From Hyphobacterium sp. SN044 (GTDB lineage Bacteria > Pseudomonadota > Alphaproteobacteria > Caulobacterales > Maricaulaceae), in contig NZ_JAKKUV010000002.1 of assembly GCF_021864465.1 (NCBI RefSeq), positions 124,001-188,000 of the forward strand: 64,000 nt of DNA, given 5' to 3'. Of the stretch, positions 10,757 to 20,006 are shown one piece after another. The notes below the pieces were generated by a model. It did not search any database. It was not told the origin of the DNA and saw only the letters and a list, made by a program, of their open reading frames with translations. Position 1 is the first letter of the stretch, and every line of letters starts with the position of its first letter. The position numbers and the translations under genes were made by a program.

Positions 10757-12052
10757 ATGCTGAAACCGATTGCATGGTCCGGTCTGAGCGCGAACGCGCG
10801 GGAGGCGCTGTTTGCGCCGGCCCCGTCGCTGGTCGATGCCGAATCCGCCGCCGTCGAAATTGTCGAGGGCGTCCGGCGCGGCGGCGACGCTGCGCTGAGA
10901 TCCTATGCCCGACAATTCGACGGTTACACCCGGGACCGGTTCCGCGTGCCGAACGAAGCCCTTCGATCGGCTGAAGCGGGGCTGGACCGCGCCGATGCAG
11001 ACGCCCTCCAGTCAGCCATTGGTGCGGTCCAGCAGTTTCACCAGGCGCAGGGCTTTCCCGAAATCCGGGTCGAGACCTGGCCCGGGCTTGTTGCGCGCCG
11101 GAAGACCGTGCCGATCGGCACGGTCGGGCTTTATGTTCCCGCTGGCAGCGCTCCCTTGGTTTCGACACTGATCATGCTCGCCGTGCCGGCGCAGATCGCC
11201 GGCGTGCCGCGCATCGCGGTTGTCGTGCCACCCGCGCCGGACGGGACAGTGAACTCTGCTGTGCTCGCCGCCGCCAGCCTGCTCGGGCTGACGGAAATCT
11301 ATGCCATCGGCGGCGCGCAGGCGATTGCGGGGTTGGCCTTCGGAGCGGGCGAACTCCCCCGTGCCGACAAGATATTCGGGCCGGGCAATGCCTGGGTCGC
11401 GGCGGCGAAGGCCTATGTCTCGCGTCTGCAGGGCGGTCCGGCCATTGATCTTCCGGCTGGTCCGAGTGAAGTGATGGTGGTCGCCGATGTGACCGCCGAA
11501 CCGGAATTTGTGGCCGCCGATCTTCTGGCCCAGGCCGAACACGATCCGATGGCCCGGGTGGTTCTTGTGTCGCGCGGTACCGACCTGGACGCGATTGCCG
11601 CGGCTTGCGAGACGCAGCTGGCCGGATTGCCGCGCCGGTCGATTGCCTCGCAGGCCATGGCCAATGCGATCTGCATCACAACGGCAAGCGATGACGAGGT
11701 GCTGGGCGCCATCGAAGCGGCGGCGCCCGAACACCTGATCCTGCAGACCGCAAACGCTTCCGAACTGGCTGAATGTGTCCGGAATTCCGGATCTATTTTC
11801 GTTGGGGCGTGGACGCCCGAGTCGGCCGGCGATTACGCCGCCGGTCCGAACCACACACTCCCGACGGGACGGGCCGCGCGCGCCTATGGCGGTGTCACGG
11901 TCGAAGCCTTCCAGAAGACGGTCACGATCATGGAAGCGAGTCCGGAAGGCGCGCGGAACATCGCGCCGGCGGTCGAGCGGCTGGCGGCGCTCGAAGGCCT
12001 GGAAGGACACGCGGCCGCGATGCGGCTTCGCCGCGAAAGGGCAGGATCATGA
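10757..12052 (+). CDS. hisD: Histidinol dehydrogenase
   Basis: The 431-residue enzyme carries out the last two oxidations, L-histidinol to L-histidine with 2 NAD+. Family hallmarks are present: VGLYVPAG near 125, GPGNAWVAAAK near 212, DLPAGPSE near 234, the zinc/catalytic AQAEHDP near 257, and SAGDYAAGPNHTLPTG near 355. It starts 3 bases after hisG and its stop overlaps the start of the next gene (ATGA), as expected in a translationally coupled operon. Confidence 0.96.
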   Translation: MLKPIAWSGLSANAREALFAPAPSLVDAESAAVEIVEGVRRGGDAALRSYARQFDGYTRDRFRVPNEALRSAEAGLDRADADALQSAIGAVQQFHQAQGFPEIRVETWPGLVARRKTVPIGTVGLYVPAGSAPLVSTLIMLAVPAQIAGVPRIAVVVPPAPDGTVNSAVLAAASLLGLTEIYAIGGAQAIAGLAFGAGELPRADKIFGPGNAWVAAAKAYVSRLQGGPAIDLPAGPSEVMVVADVTAEPEFVAADLLAQAEHDPMARVVLVSRGTDLDAIAAACETQLAGLPRRSIASQAMANAICITTASDDEVLGAIEAAAPEHLILQTANASELAECVRNSGSIFVGAWTPESAGDYAAGPNHTLPTGRAARAYGGVTVEAFQKTVTIMEASPEGARNIAPAVERLAALEGLEGHAAAMRLRRERAGS

Positions 12053-13182
12053 CCATTGACCTGCGCCTCGATCACCCGCGCCGGACAGTTCTGGATCTGG
12101 CCGACCGCCTGCGCGGTCGTCTCGCCGCCATGCTCGGCGTTGAGGCCAGCCGGATCGTGCTGGCACCAACGTCCGAAGCAGTCACGATCGTCGGTCTCGA
12201 TCCGTCCCGCACCGTTCCGATCGGGCCCACGGACAATCGGGTCTGCGCGGTGGTTATCGATGGTTCTGGACCGAAGGCACGGGAGATCGAACTGGCCTTG
12301 AGCGAAGCGGCGCTGAAGGCGGCGCTCGATGCCATCTCGCCCGCCGGTGCCGCGGCACGCGAGGCCGAATTGGTTCGGCGGAGCGAGATGCTCGATCGGA
12401 TTGCCGAAGTTCTTCGCAATTGGCCCGGGGTCGGTGCAGTCGAGATCAGGAAAGATTCCATACAGCTGATCGCGCGCGAGCCGATGGCCCTCGAACGCGA
12501 GCTTGCCGCGGCTGGGCTTATCGCTGCGCAAAATGATGCCGGATTCTCGCTCTTCGTTCCGACGGTCGAGGCAGCGAAGGCGCTTGCCGAACGCGTTGCC
12601 TTGCCCTCGCGACGGGCGGCAATTGTGCGCCGGACCACGAAAGAGACCGACATCACGGTGTCTGTCGATCTCGACCGGGATGGACCCATTCGCGCCGAAA
12701 CGGGGATCGAGTTCTTCGATCACATGCTCGACCAGATTGGCCGCCACGGCGGCTTCGCGCTCGACGTTGTGGCCGAGGGGGATATCGGCGTCGATGCGCA
12801 CCACACGATCGAAGACGTTTGCCTGGCGCTTGGGGAAGCCCTTCGTCAGGCCCTCGGCGACAAGCGCGGCATTGCCCGGTTCGGATTTGAATTGCCGATG
12901 GACGAGACGCGGGCCGGAGTCTGGATAGACCTGTCCGGGCGGCCCTTCTGCAAATTCGAAGGCGCGATCCCGGGCGAGCGCGTTGCCGGCTTCCCGGTCG
13001 AGATGACGCCGCACGCCTTCCGGTCCCTGGCAGAAGCGATGAAGGCGTCAATTCATGTCCGGGTGGAGGGTGAGAATGCTCACCACATGATCGAGGCCTG
13101 CTTCAAGGCATTCGGACGCGCCCTGCGTCAGGCCGTTCGCGTTGAGGGCGATGCCATCCCCTCCACCAAGGGCACGCTCTGA
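12049..13182 (+). CDS. hisB: Imidazoleglycerol-phosphate dehydratase with an N-terminal remnant of HisC
   Basis: Residues ~188-377 are a full IGP dehydratase domain with the metal-binding motifs FFDHMLDQIGRHGG (222-235), DAHHTIED (249-256) and ENAHHMIEACFKAFGRAL (342-359). The preceding ~185 residues are not the HAD phosphatase of enteric HisB, since no D-x-D-x-T is present. They resemble the two ends of histidinol-phosphate aminotransferase: LRGRLAAMLGVEASRIVLAP (21-40) matches the HisC N-terminal arm, and 93-170 matches the HisC C-terminal small domain, including AISPAG and LRNWPGV. The central PLP domain with its lysine is missing. The gene occupies the usual hisC-hisB slot, so it looks like an in-frame deletion fusion. 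Dehydratase activity is likely and aminotransferase activity is not. It starts at the ATG overlapping the hisD stop. Confidence 0.9.
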   Translation: MTIDLRLDHPRRTVLDLADRLRGRLAAMLGVEASRIVLAPTSEAVTIVGLDPSRTVPIGPTDNRVCAVVIDGSGPKAREIELALSEAALKAALDAISPAGAAAREAELVRRSEMLDRIAEVLRNWPGVGAVEIRKDSIQLIAREPMALERELAAAGLIAAQNDAGFSLFVPTVEAAKALAERVALPSRRAAIVRRTTKETDITVSVDLDRDGPIRAETGIEFFDHMLDQIGRHGGFALDVVAEGDIGVDAHHTIEDVCLALGEALRQALGDKRGIARFGFELPMDETRAGVWIDLSGRPFCKFEGAIPGERVAGFPVEMTPHAFRSLAEAMKASIHVRVEGENAHHMIEACFKAFGRALRQAVRVEGDAIPSTKGTL

Positions 13183-13186
13183 TCCC

Positions 13187-13801
13187 ATGAGTGTCGCATT
13201 GATCGATACGGGGTGCTCGAACCTGTTCTCCGTTCAGGCCGCGCTCGACCGGCTTGGCGCGACGCACAGTCTTGCGCGTACGCCAGCTGAAGCAGATCGA
13301 GCGGACCGGCTGATTCTGCCCGGTGTCGGGGCGGCAGGGCCGGCCATGGCGCGGCTCGACGTGTCGGGCTGGGCCAAGGCGCTGCGCCGCGAGACCCGGC
13401 CGGTGCTCGGCATTTGTCTTGGCATGCAATTGCTGTTCGAAAGAAGCGAAGAGGGCGGTGTTCAGACGCTCGGCCTCATTCCTGGCGAGGTGCGCAGGTT
13501 GCCGCGCCCGGACGGTGGGGTCTGGCCGCACATGGGCTGGAGCCGTTTGACGCTCGAGCGCGCGAGCCCGCTGACCGCGAATCTGGATGAGGGCGCCTAC
13601 GCCTATTTCGTCCACGGCTACGCCGCGGACCCGGGCGAGGCGACCATCGCGTCGGCCGAACATGGCCGCAGCTTTAGTGCCATGGTTCAACGCGGAGCCG
13701 TCTTTGGCTGTCAGTTCCACCCCGAGCGATCCGCCGATGTCGGATCCACAATCTTACGTAATTTCATAGAGTTGAGTGATGCAGCTTTATCCGGCAATTG
13801 A
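13187..13801 (+). CDS. hisH: Imidazole glycerol phosphate synthase, glutamine amidotransferase subunit
   Basis: This 204-residue class I amidotransferase releases ammonia from glutamine for HisF. The nucleophile is Cys77 in GICLGMQLLF, and the His/Glu partners are in FHPERS near the C-terminus. PGVGAAG near 44 and HGYAADPG near 143 are also typical. It starts 4 bases after the hisB stop and runs 23 bases into hisA, so the subunits are translated in step. It works as a HisH-HisF complex in the cytoplasm. Confidence 0.95.
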   Translation: MSVALIDTGCSNLFSVQAALDRLGATHSLARTPAEADRADRLILPGVGAAGPAMARLDVSGWAKALRRETRPVLGICLGMQLLFERSEEGGVQTLGLIPGEVRRLPRPDGGVWPHMGWSRLTLERASPLTANLDEGAYAYFVHGYAADPGEATIASAEHGRSFSAMVQRGAVFGCQFHPERSADVGSTILRNFIELSDAALSGN

Positions 13802-14513
13802 TCTTCTCGACGGGCAGATCGTTCGTCTGACCCATGGCGATTTCGACGCCGTCACCGCCTATGGCGACGACCCGGTCAAGGTCGCGAAGGCCTGGCGGGA
13901 TGAAGGAGCGGATTGGCTACACGTCGTCGACCTTTCGGGGGCCCGTGATGGTGCCCGGCGGCAGACGGATACGATCGCGCAATTGTGCGGCCTGGGTCTG
14001 AAAGTCCAGACGGGCGGTGGTGTCCGCAGTGCTGACGATGTGGCGCGATTGCTCGATGCCGGAGTGAGCCGCGTGATCGTCGGCAGCATGGCGGTGATTG
14101 CTCCCGACCGCTTTTCCGATTGGCTCGACAGGATTGGCGGCGAACGATTGATCGCCGCGCTTGACGTCCGCATGAATGGCGACGTGGCCGTTCCGGTCGT
14201 CAAAGGCTGGACCCAGGCGTCGACGACGACCCTCGATGCCCTCATGGCGAAGTATCTCGACACGCCCCTGAAGCACGTTCTGACCACCGATGTCGGCCGA
14301 GACGGTGCGCTGAAAGGGCCATCGACCGCGCTGTATGCCCGGCTCGCCAAGGACTGGCCGGACATTGCCTGGCAGGCGTCCGGCGGCGTTTCCGCGCTTG
14401 CCGATCTGACAGCCTTGCGGTCGTCCGGTGCGGAAGGGGCGATTGTCGGCCGTGCGCTCTACGAGAACCGCTTTACGGTCAGGGAGGCGATTGCATGCCT
14501 GCGCGGCGCATAA
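13779..14513 (+). CDS. hisA: ProFAR isomerase (phosphoribosylformimino-AICAR-phosphate isomerase)
   Basis: The 244-residue (beta/alpha)8 barrel performs the Amadori isomerisation in the histidine pathway. The duplicated half-barrel phosphate sites appear as VQTGGGVRS near 69 and WQASGGVSA near 194. The first catalytic Asp is in PAIDLLDG, and the second is the Asp of [10 protein letters not shown] chose the ATG at 13779, inside the end of hisH; a GTG lies directly before it. The gene overlaps hisF by 19 bases. Confidence 0.95.
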   Translation: MQLYPAIDLLDGQIVRLTHGDFDAVTAYGDDPVKVAKAWRDEGADWLHVVDLSGARDGARRQTDTIAQLCGLGLKVQTGGGVRSADDVARLLDAGVSRVIVGSMAVIAPDRFSDWLDRIGGERLIAALDVRMNGDVAVPVVKGWTQASTTTLDALMAKYLDTPLKHVLTTDVGRDGALKGPSTALYARLAKDWPDIAWQASGGVSALADLTALRSSGAEGAIVGRALYENRFTVREAIACLRGA

Positions 14514-15262
14514 TTCCCTGTCTCGACGTGAAGGGCGGCCGGGTCGTGAAGGGCGTCCGCTTCCGCAATCACGAGGATGTCGGCGACATCGCCGCGCTGG
14601 CCGCGCGTTATTCTGCGGAAGGCGCGGACGAACTGGTTTTCTACGACATCGCTGCGAGTCCCGAGGCAAGAGCCGTCGAACCGGAATGGGTTTCGCGGGT
14701 TGCACGGCTGATCGACATTCCGTTCTGCGTCGCGGGCGGAATCCGCAGCGTCGACGATGCGCGCGCGCGGTTGTTCGCCGGGGCCGACAAGATATCGGTC
14801 AATTCGCCAGCCCTCGCGGATCCTTCACTGATAGACGCGTTGGCATGCGAATTCGGGTCACAGTGTGTGGTCGTCGGCGTCGACAGCCGCCCGGTCGGTG
14901 GCGACTGGCGGGTGCATCAGTATACGGGCGATCCGGACAAGACGGCCGCCCTGTCGCGACGGACGCTGGACTGGGTGAGCGAGGCGGTCGACCGGGGCGC
15001 CGGCGAGATCGTGATGAACTGCATGGACAGTGACGGCGTCCGCGAAGGCTATGACATCGATCAGTTGTCCGCAGTCCGTGAAGTCTGCACCGTGCCGCTC
15101 ATCGCCTCGGGCGGGGCCGGCGCGGTCCCGCATTTTGCCGATGTGTTCCGTGCGGCCCAGGTAGATGGCGCGCTCGCGGCCAGCGTCTTCCACAAGGGCG
15201 TGATCGCCATTCCCGAACTCAAATCCTATCTGCTTGAAGCCGGAATCGAGGTCAGACCATGA
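14495..15262 (+). CDS. hisF: Imidazole glycerol phosphate synthase, cyclase subunit
   Basis: This 255-residue barrel enzyme uses HisH-derived ammonia to make imidazole glycerol phosphate and AICAR. It shows [13 protein letters not shown] at the start (first catalytic Asp), FCVAGGIRS near 76, and the second Asp in [14 protein letters not shown] near 176. The start lies inside hisA and the stop overlaps hisIE by ATGA. The normal length and intact motifs indicate a functional subunit. Confidence 0.96.
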   Translation: MPARRIIPCLDVKGGRVVKGVRFRNHEDVGDIAALAARYSAEGADELVFYDIAASPEARAVEPEWVSRVARLIDIPFCVAGGIRSVDDARARLFAGADKISVNSPALADPSLIDALACEFGSQCVVVGVDSRPVGGDWRVHQYTGDPDKTAALSRRTLDWVSEAVDRGAGEIVMNCMDSDGVREGYDIDQLSAVREVCTVPLIASGGAGAVPHFADVFRAAQVDGALAASVFHKGVIAIPELKSYLLEAGIEVRP

Positions 15263-15888
15263 TCGACATCAGCGCGATCGATTTCGCCAAGTCGGGTGGG
15301 CTCGTACCCGCCATCGTTCAGCATGCGCGCACGCGTCAGGTGCTCATGCTCGGCTACATGAACGAGGACGCGGTCCAGCAGACCATCGATACCGGGCTCG
15401 TGACTTTCTTCAGCCGGTCGAAGGACCGGATATGGGTGAAGGGCGAGACCAGCGGCAATACGCTTCGCCTCGAAGCCATCCGCCTCGATTGCGACCGCGA
15501 TACGCTGCTGGTCGCGGCCGTGCCGGCCGGGCCAGTCTGTCACCTCGGGACACCGGGGTGTTTCGACGATGGCGAAGCGCCGGGCGTCGGCTTCCTCGCG
15601 GCGCTTTCGGACGTCGTGCGGTCGCGCCGGAACGCCGACCCGAAGGAAAGCTATGTCGCGCGCCTTCTGGCTTCCGGACCGCTCAAGGCCGCGCAGAAGG
15701 TTGGCGAGGAGGGCGTCGAGGTGGCGTTGGCTGCGGCTGCGCAGGACGATACGGCGTTGACCGAAGAGGCGGCCGATCTGGTCTTTCACCTGCTCGTCGC
15801 GCTTGAAAGCCGCGGTATTGCGCTTTCAGACGTCGTCGAGACGCTTCGTGCGCGTCACGCCAGCAGCTTGGCCATCACGGAGCGGTAG
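15259..15888 (+). CDS. hisIE: Bifunctional phosphoribosyl-AMP cyclohydrolase / phosphoribosyl-ATP pyrophosphatase
   Basis: Residues 1-~110 form the HisI cyclohydrolase ([27 protein letters not shown], and CDRDTLL with later cysteines CHLGTPGCF binding zinc). Residues ~113-205 form HisE ([23 protein letters not shown] and [13 protein letters not shown], the all-helical MazG-like fold). Steps 2 and 3 are thus in one chain; alphaproteobacteria usually keep hisI and hisE apart. It is the last gene of the operon, and its final 34 bases are also the end of hutF on the other strand. Confidence 0.95.
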   Translation: MIDISAIDFAKSGGLVPAIVQHARTRQVLMLGYMNEDAVQQTIDTGLVTFFSRSKDRIWVKGETSGNTLRLEAIRLDCDRDTLLVAAVPAGPVCHLGTPGCFDDGEAPGVGFLAALSDVVRSRRNADPKESYVARLLASGPLKAAQKVGEEGVEVALAAAAQDDTALTEEAADLVFHLLVALESRGIALSDVVETLRARHASSLAITER

Positions 15889-17210
15889 CGCGTAGCGACG
15901 GCCTCGCGGTCCTTGTGAACGCCGTCCTTCACGCAGTGACGGCCTGCCGACCAGACCTGCGAGACACAGGACCGGTCGCCGGCAAAGATCCAGCTGTCGA
16001 TTATGGCGTCGCCGGTCTTGCCGGTGATCGTGGGGTGTTCGGCGTCAAGCGAAACAAGATCGGCCCAGTTGCCGGTCGCGATCGCGCCGCTTGCCCGGCC
16101 AAGTGCCTGCGCTCCGCCCGCCAGCGTCGCATCAAACAGCGTGCGTCCCGTCGAGCCATTGGGCGGGGCGGCGATGTTGCGGGCGCGCTGCGTCAGGCGT
16201 TGCGCCCACTCCATCAAGCGAAGCTCCTGCGCCGCGTCGGTCCCGATATGGCTGTCCGTGCCGATGCCGAGCGCGCCGCCCGCTTCGGTGAAGGCGCGGA
16301 ACTGGAAGATGCCGTCGCCGAGATCGGCCTCCGTCGACGGACACAATCCGGCGACGCCGCCGGTGCGGGCGAGGCGGGTCGCTTCGTCCTCCGTCATGTG
16401 GGTCGCATGGATATGGCACCAGCGGCTATCCGGGCCGACATGGTCGAGCAGCCATTCGACCGGCCGCTGGCCGGACCAGGCGAGGCAGGCGTCGACCTCC
16501 TTCATCTGTTCCGCGATGTGGATGTGGATCGGGCCGCCCGGATCGTTCGACAGGACGGCCTTGAGATGATCCGGCGTGACGGCGCGCAGCGAGTGCGGGG
16601 CGATGCCGAGCCGGTCGTCCGCCCGCGTCAGATATTGCGGCATCGATTCGACAATCCGGGCGAAGCTTTGGGGATCGTTGAGGAAACGGCGCTGGCCGTC
16701 TCCGGGCGGAGTGCCGCCGAAATCGCCCTGCGCGTAGTAGACGGGCAGATGGGTCAGGCCGATGCCGGTGCATTGTGCGGCTGCCGCGATGCCCGCGCCG
16801 GTTTCAGCCGAATTGGCGTATTTCGAGCCGTCCGGCGCGTTGTGCACGTAGTGAAACTCGGCCACCGAGGCGAAGCCGGACTCCATCAGCTCGACATAGA
16901 GCATGGCCGCAACGACTTCGAGTTCCTCCGGCCCAAGACGCTGAAGGAAGACAAACATCACCTCGCGCCAGCTCCAGAAATCGTCGCGCCCCGGACCGCG
17001 CCGTTCCGTGAGGCCGACGAGGGCGCGCTGGAAGGCGTGGCTGTGTACGTTTGCGAGCGCGGGCAGGAGGATCGCAACGGCTTCTGCATCCCGCGAGCGC
17101 GGTGCGCCATCTGCCACAGAGGCAATGCGGCCGTCATCTCCGATCGCGATTTCGACATCGCGTTTCCAGCCCGTCGGCAGGAGAGCGGTTTCAGCGTGAA
17201 GCTTGCGCAT
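15855..17210 (-). CDS. hutF: Formimidoylglutamate deiminase
   Basis: This 451-residue amidohydrolase deiminates N-formimino-L-glutamate to N-formyl-L-glutamate and ammonia, the HutF branch of histidine degradation. Metal ligands are visible in ANVHSHAFQRAL near 53, HIHIAEQ near 226, HIHATHMTE near 270 and GIGTDSHIG near 316. HutG, which takes the product, is encoded in the divergent operon. AGGAAGGA precedes the ATG. The gene is divergent from hutI across only 55 bases and convergent with hisIE. Confidence 0.95.
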   Translation of the reverse strand: MRKLHAETALLPTGWKRDVEIAIGDDGRIASVADGAPRSRDAEAVAILLPALANVHSHAFQRALVGLTERRGPGRDDFWSWREVMFVFLQRLGPEELEVVAAMLYVELMESGFASVAEFHYVHNAPDGSKYANSAETGAGIAAAAQCTGIGLTHLPVYYAQGDFGGTPPGDGQRRFLNDPQSFARIVESMPQYLTRADDRLGIAPHSLRAVTPDHLKAVLSNDPGGPIHIHIAEQMKEVDACLAWSGQRPVEWLLDHVGPDSRWCHIHATHMTEDEATRLARTGGVAGLCPSTEADLGDGIFQFRAFTEAGGALGIGTDSHIGTDAAQELRLMEWAQRLTQRARNIAAPPNGSTGRTLFDATLAGGAQALGRASGAIATGNWADLVSLDAEHPTITGKTGDAIIDSWIFAGDRSCVSQVWSAGRHCVKDGVHKDREAVATRYRSVMAKLLA

Positions 17211-17265
17211 CCATTCCTTCCTCTGACAGAGAGGTAGCCGGGATTCGTACAGGAAGGGAGAGTGC

Positions 17266-18477
17266 GTGCGTTACGATCGGCTGTTCGTCAACGGACGGCT
17301 CGCCACCATGGTGGCGGGCGGCGCGCCCTATGGCGTGGTCGAGTCGGGCTATGTGGCTGTCAACGATGGTCGGATCGCCGCGGTCGGCGCGATGGCGGAC
17401 CTGCCATCCGACGCATCCGGGGAACGGATCGATCTCGAAGGCCGGTGGTTGACACCGGCCCTGATCGACTGCCACACGCACCTGATCTTCGCCGGAGACC
17501 GGTCGGACGAATACGAACAGAAGTTGGCCGGTGTGCCCTACCAGGAGATCGCCAAGGCCGGGGGCGGTATTCCGAAAACGGTCGAAGCCGTGCGGGCGTC
17601 GAGCCCGGCGGATCTCGCCGCTGGCGCGATGAAGCGGCTCGATGTTTTCGCCGTGGAAGGCGTCGGAACCATCGAAATAAAAACGGGTTATGGCCTTAAT
17701 CTCGAGTCCGAAGTGAACATGATGAAGGCGGCACGCAGCCTCGGTCTGATCTCCGGCATGCGGATCGAGGTGACGTTGCTGGCCGCGCATGCTGTCCCCC
17801 CCGAGTACAAGGGCCGGGCAGACGCCTACATCGACGAGGTCTGCGTGCCGTTGATCGAAAAGGCGGGCCGCCGCGGATTGGCGGACGCGGTCGATGCCTA
17901 TTGTGAGGGGATCGCCTTCACGCCGGAACAGACGCGGCGCGTCTTCGAAGCGGCGAAGAGGGCCGGGCTGAAGATCAAGCTGCACGCCGATCAGTTTTCC
18001 GACACGGGCGGGGCGGCGCTGGCGGCCGAATTCGGCGCGCTCAGCGCCGATCATCTCGAATACACGGATGCGGCCGGGATTGCGGCGATGGCCAGGGCCG
18101 GAACGGTCGCAGTACTGCTTCCGGGGGCGTTCTACGTCCTCGGGGAAGCCACAAAGCCGCCGGTCGCCGCTCTGCGTGAGGCGGGCGTGCCCATGGCGGT
18201 GGCGACCGACGCCAATCCGGGCACGAGCCCGCTCCTTTCCCTCCTCACTGCCGCGAACATGGCCTGCCATCTCTTCGGCCTTACGGTGGAAGAGGCGATC
18301 GCGGGGATAACGCGCGAGGCGGCGCGGGCGCTTGGCCTTCACGACGAAATCGGCACGATCGAGGCCGGAAAGCGCTGCGATCTGGCGGTCTGGGACATTG
18401 AGCGACCCGCCGAGCTGGTGCAGTGGATCGGGGCGCGGCCGCTTCACGGCCGGATCCTCGCAGGAGAATGGGCATGA
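17266..18477 (+). CDS. hutI: Imidazolonepropionase
   Basis: The 403-residue amidohydrolase opens 4-imidazolone-5-propanoate to N-formimino-glutamate. It shows the metal-binding [17 protein letters not shown] near 67, EIKTGYGL near 138, [13 protein letters not shown] near 241 and [10 protein letters not shown] near 312. The start is GTG, supported by AGGAAGGGAG just upstream. The stop overlaps the hutH start (ATGA), so hutI-hutH-hutG-hutU form one tightly coupled transcript. Confidence 0.96.
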   Translation: MRYDRLFVNGRLATMVAGGAPYGVVESGYVAVNDGRIAAVGAMADLPSDASGERIDLEGRWLTPALIDCHTHLIFAGDRSDEYEQKLAGVPYQEIAKAGGGIPKTVEAVRASSPADLAAGAMKRLDVFAVEGVGTIEIKTGYGLNLESEVNMMKAARSLGLISGMRIEVTLLAAHAVPPEYKGRADAYIDEVCVPLIEKAGRRGLADAVDAYCEGIAFTPEQTRRVFEAAKRAGLKIKLHADQFSDTGGAALAAEFGALSADHLEYTDAAGIAAMARAGTVAVLLPGAFYVLGEATKPPVAALREAGVPMAVATDANPGTSPLLSLLTAANMACHLFGLTVEEAIAGITREAARALGLHDEIGTIEAGKRCDLAVWDIERPAELVQWIGARPLHGRILAGEWA

Positions 18478-20006
18478 CGACGGTGACGATCCGTCCCGGC
18501 ACGATGACGCTGGCCGACTGGCGCGATGTCTGGAATGGCGCGGACATTGCCGTGTCCGACCACGCGAAGCCGGTCGTCGACCGGGGCGCGCAGGCCGTGC
18601 GCGACCTGCTCGCCTCGGGCCGGGCCGTCTACGGGATCAATACCGGCTTCGGGAAGCTGGCGCAGACGCGGATCGCGGCGAGCGAATTGGAAGAGCTCCA
18701 GAAACGGCTCGTCCTGTCGCATGCGTGCGGTGTCGGCGCACCGCTGCCGCGCCGCGTCGTGCGGCTGATGATGGCGCTCAAGATCGCGTCGCTCGGGCAG
18801 GGCAATTCCGGCATCCAGTGGACGACGGTCAAGGCGATCGAAGCGCTGCTGAAGGCCGGGGTCGATCCGGTCATCCCCTCGCAGGGTTCGGTTGGCGCGT
18901 CCGGCGATCTCGCGCCGCTGTCGCACCTCGCGGCCATGTTGATGGGCGTCGGCGACGCCGAGATCGGCGACGAGCGTGTCTCAGCGGTCGAGGCCCTGAA
19001 GCGCGCGGGATTTGAACCTCTAGTGCTCGGGCCGAAGGAAGGGCTCGCACTGCTCAACGGTACGCAATTCTCCACCGCGTGTGCGCTGGCCGGCGTGTTC
19101 GAGGCGGAGACCGCCTTCCGGACGGCCCTGGTCGCCGGCGCACTGAGCGTCGAGGCGGCCAAGGGGTCCACCGCGCCCTTCGATGCGCGCATTCATGCCG
19201 TTCGGCGACACCAGGGTCAGATCGATGCGGCGGCCGCCTATCGCGGCCTGCTGGAAGGCAGCGCCATCGTGGAAAGCCATGCCGGCTGCGACAAGGTGCA
19301 GGACCCGTATTGCCTGCGCTGTCAGCCGCAGGTGATGGGCGCGGCGCTCGGCGTGCTGCGCCAGGCGGCGCACACGCTCGAAGTCGAGGCCAACGCCGTC
19401 ACCGACAATCCACTGATCTTTGCGGAAGGGCCAGACGCGATTTCGGGCGGAAACTTCCATGCCGAGCCGGTCGCCTTCGCCGCCGACATGATCGCGATGG
19501 CGGTGTGCGAGATCGGTTCGATCAGCGAACGGCGGCTCGCCCTGCTGATGGACCCGGCACTGTCCGGTCTCCCGGCTTTTCTGACGCCGGCTCCCGGACT
19601 TAACTCGGGTTTCATGATCCCGCAGGTGACCGCGGCCGCGCTGGTCTCGGAAAACAAGCAGCGTGCCATGCCGGCCAGCGTCGATTCCATTCCGACCTCG
19701 GCCAACCAGGAAGACCATGTCTCGATGGCCGCACACGGCGCGCGGCGCCTGCTCGACATGACGGCCAATCTGCACTGCGTGATCGGGATTGAACTCCTCG
19801 CCGCGGCGCAGGGCATCGATTTCCATGACGGGCTGACATCGTCCCGGCCGCTCGAAGCCGCGCGGCGGACGATCCGGTCGGCCGTCGCGAAGCTGGAAGA
19901 CGATCGTTATCTTGCCCCCGACCTTGCTGCGGCGACGGAACTGGTGCGCTCCGGCGCGGTGATTGCCGTGGCCCGCGAGCTGCCAGGGCTGGAGACGGCC
20001 CGATGA
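18474..20006 (+). CDS. hutH: Histidine ammonia-lyase
   Basis: This 510-residue lyase converts L-histidine to urocanate and ammonia, the committing step of degradation. The MIO cofactor triad Ala142-Ser143-Gly144 is present in [11 protein letters not shown]. The catalytic-face motifs GINTGFGKL near 54 and LLNGTQ near 190 are intact, as is the QEDHVSMA region near 410. Of two nearby ATGs, 18474 is preferred because AGGAG lies 7 bases upstream; the ATG at 18468 is too close to it. Confidence 0.97.
   Translation: MTTVTIRPGTMTLADWRDVWNGADIAVSDHAKPVVDRGAQAVRDLLASGRAVYGINTGFGKLAQTRIAASELEELQKRLVLSHACGVGAPLPRRVVRLMMALKIASLGQGNSGIQWTTVKAIEALLKAGVDPVIPSQGSVGASGDLAPLSHLAAMLMGVGDAEIGDERVSAVEALKRAGFEPLVLGPKEGLALLNGTQFSTACALAGVFEAETAFRTALVAGALSVEAAKGSTAPFDARIHAVRRHQGQIDAAAAYRGLLEGSAIVESHAGCDKVQDPYCLRCQPQVMGAALGVLRQAAHTLEVEANAVTDNPLIFAEGPDAISGGNFHAEPVAFAADMIAMAVCEIGSISERRLALLMDPALSGLPAFLTPAPGLNSGFMIPQVTAAALVSENKQRAMPASVDSIPTSANQEDHVSMAAHGARRLLDMTANLHCVIGIELLAAAQGIDFHDGLTSSRPLEAARRTIRSAVAKLEDDRYLAPDLAAATELVRSGAVIAVARELPGLETAR

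Noticed and set aside
11773-12048. Upstream extension of the HisB frame into hisD
   Set aside because: It is an out-of-frame reading of the end of hisD, which is clearly coding; the ATG overlapping the hisD stop fits the operon.
12049-12610. N-terminal part of HisB as the enteric-type histidinol-phosphate phosphatase
   Set aside because: No HAD motif (D-x-D-x-T) and no zinc-binding cysteines; the similarity is to the ends of HisC instead.
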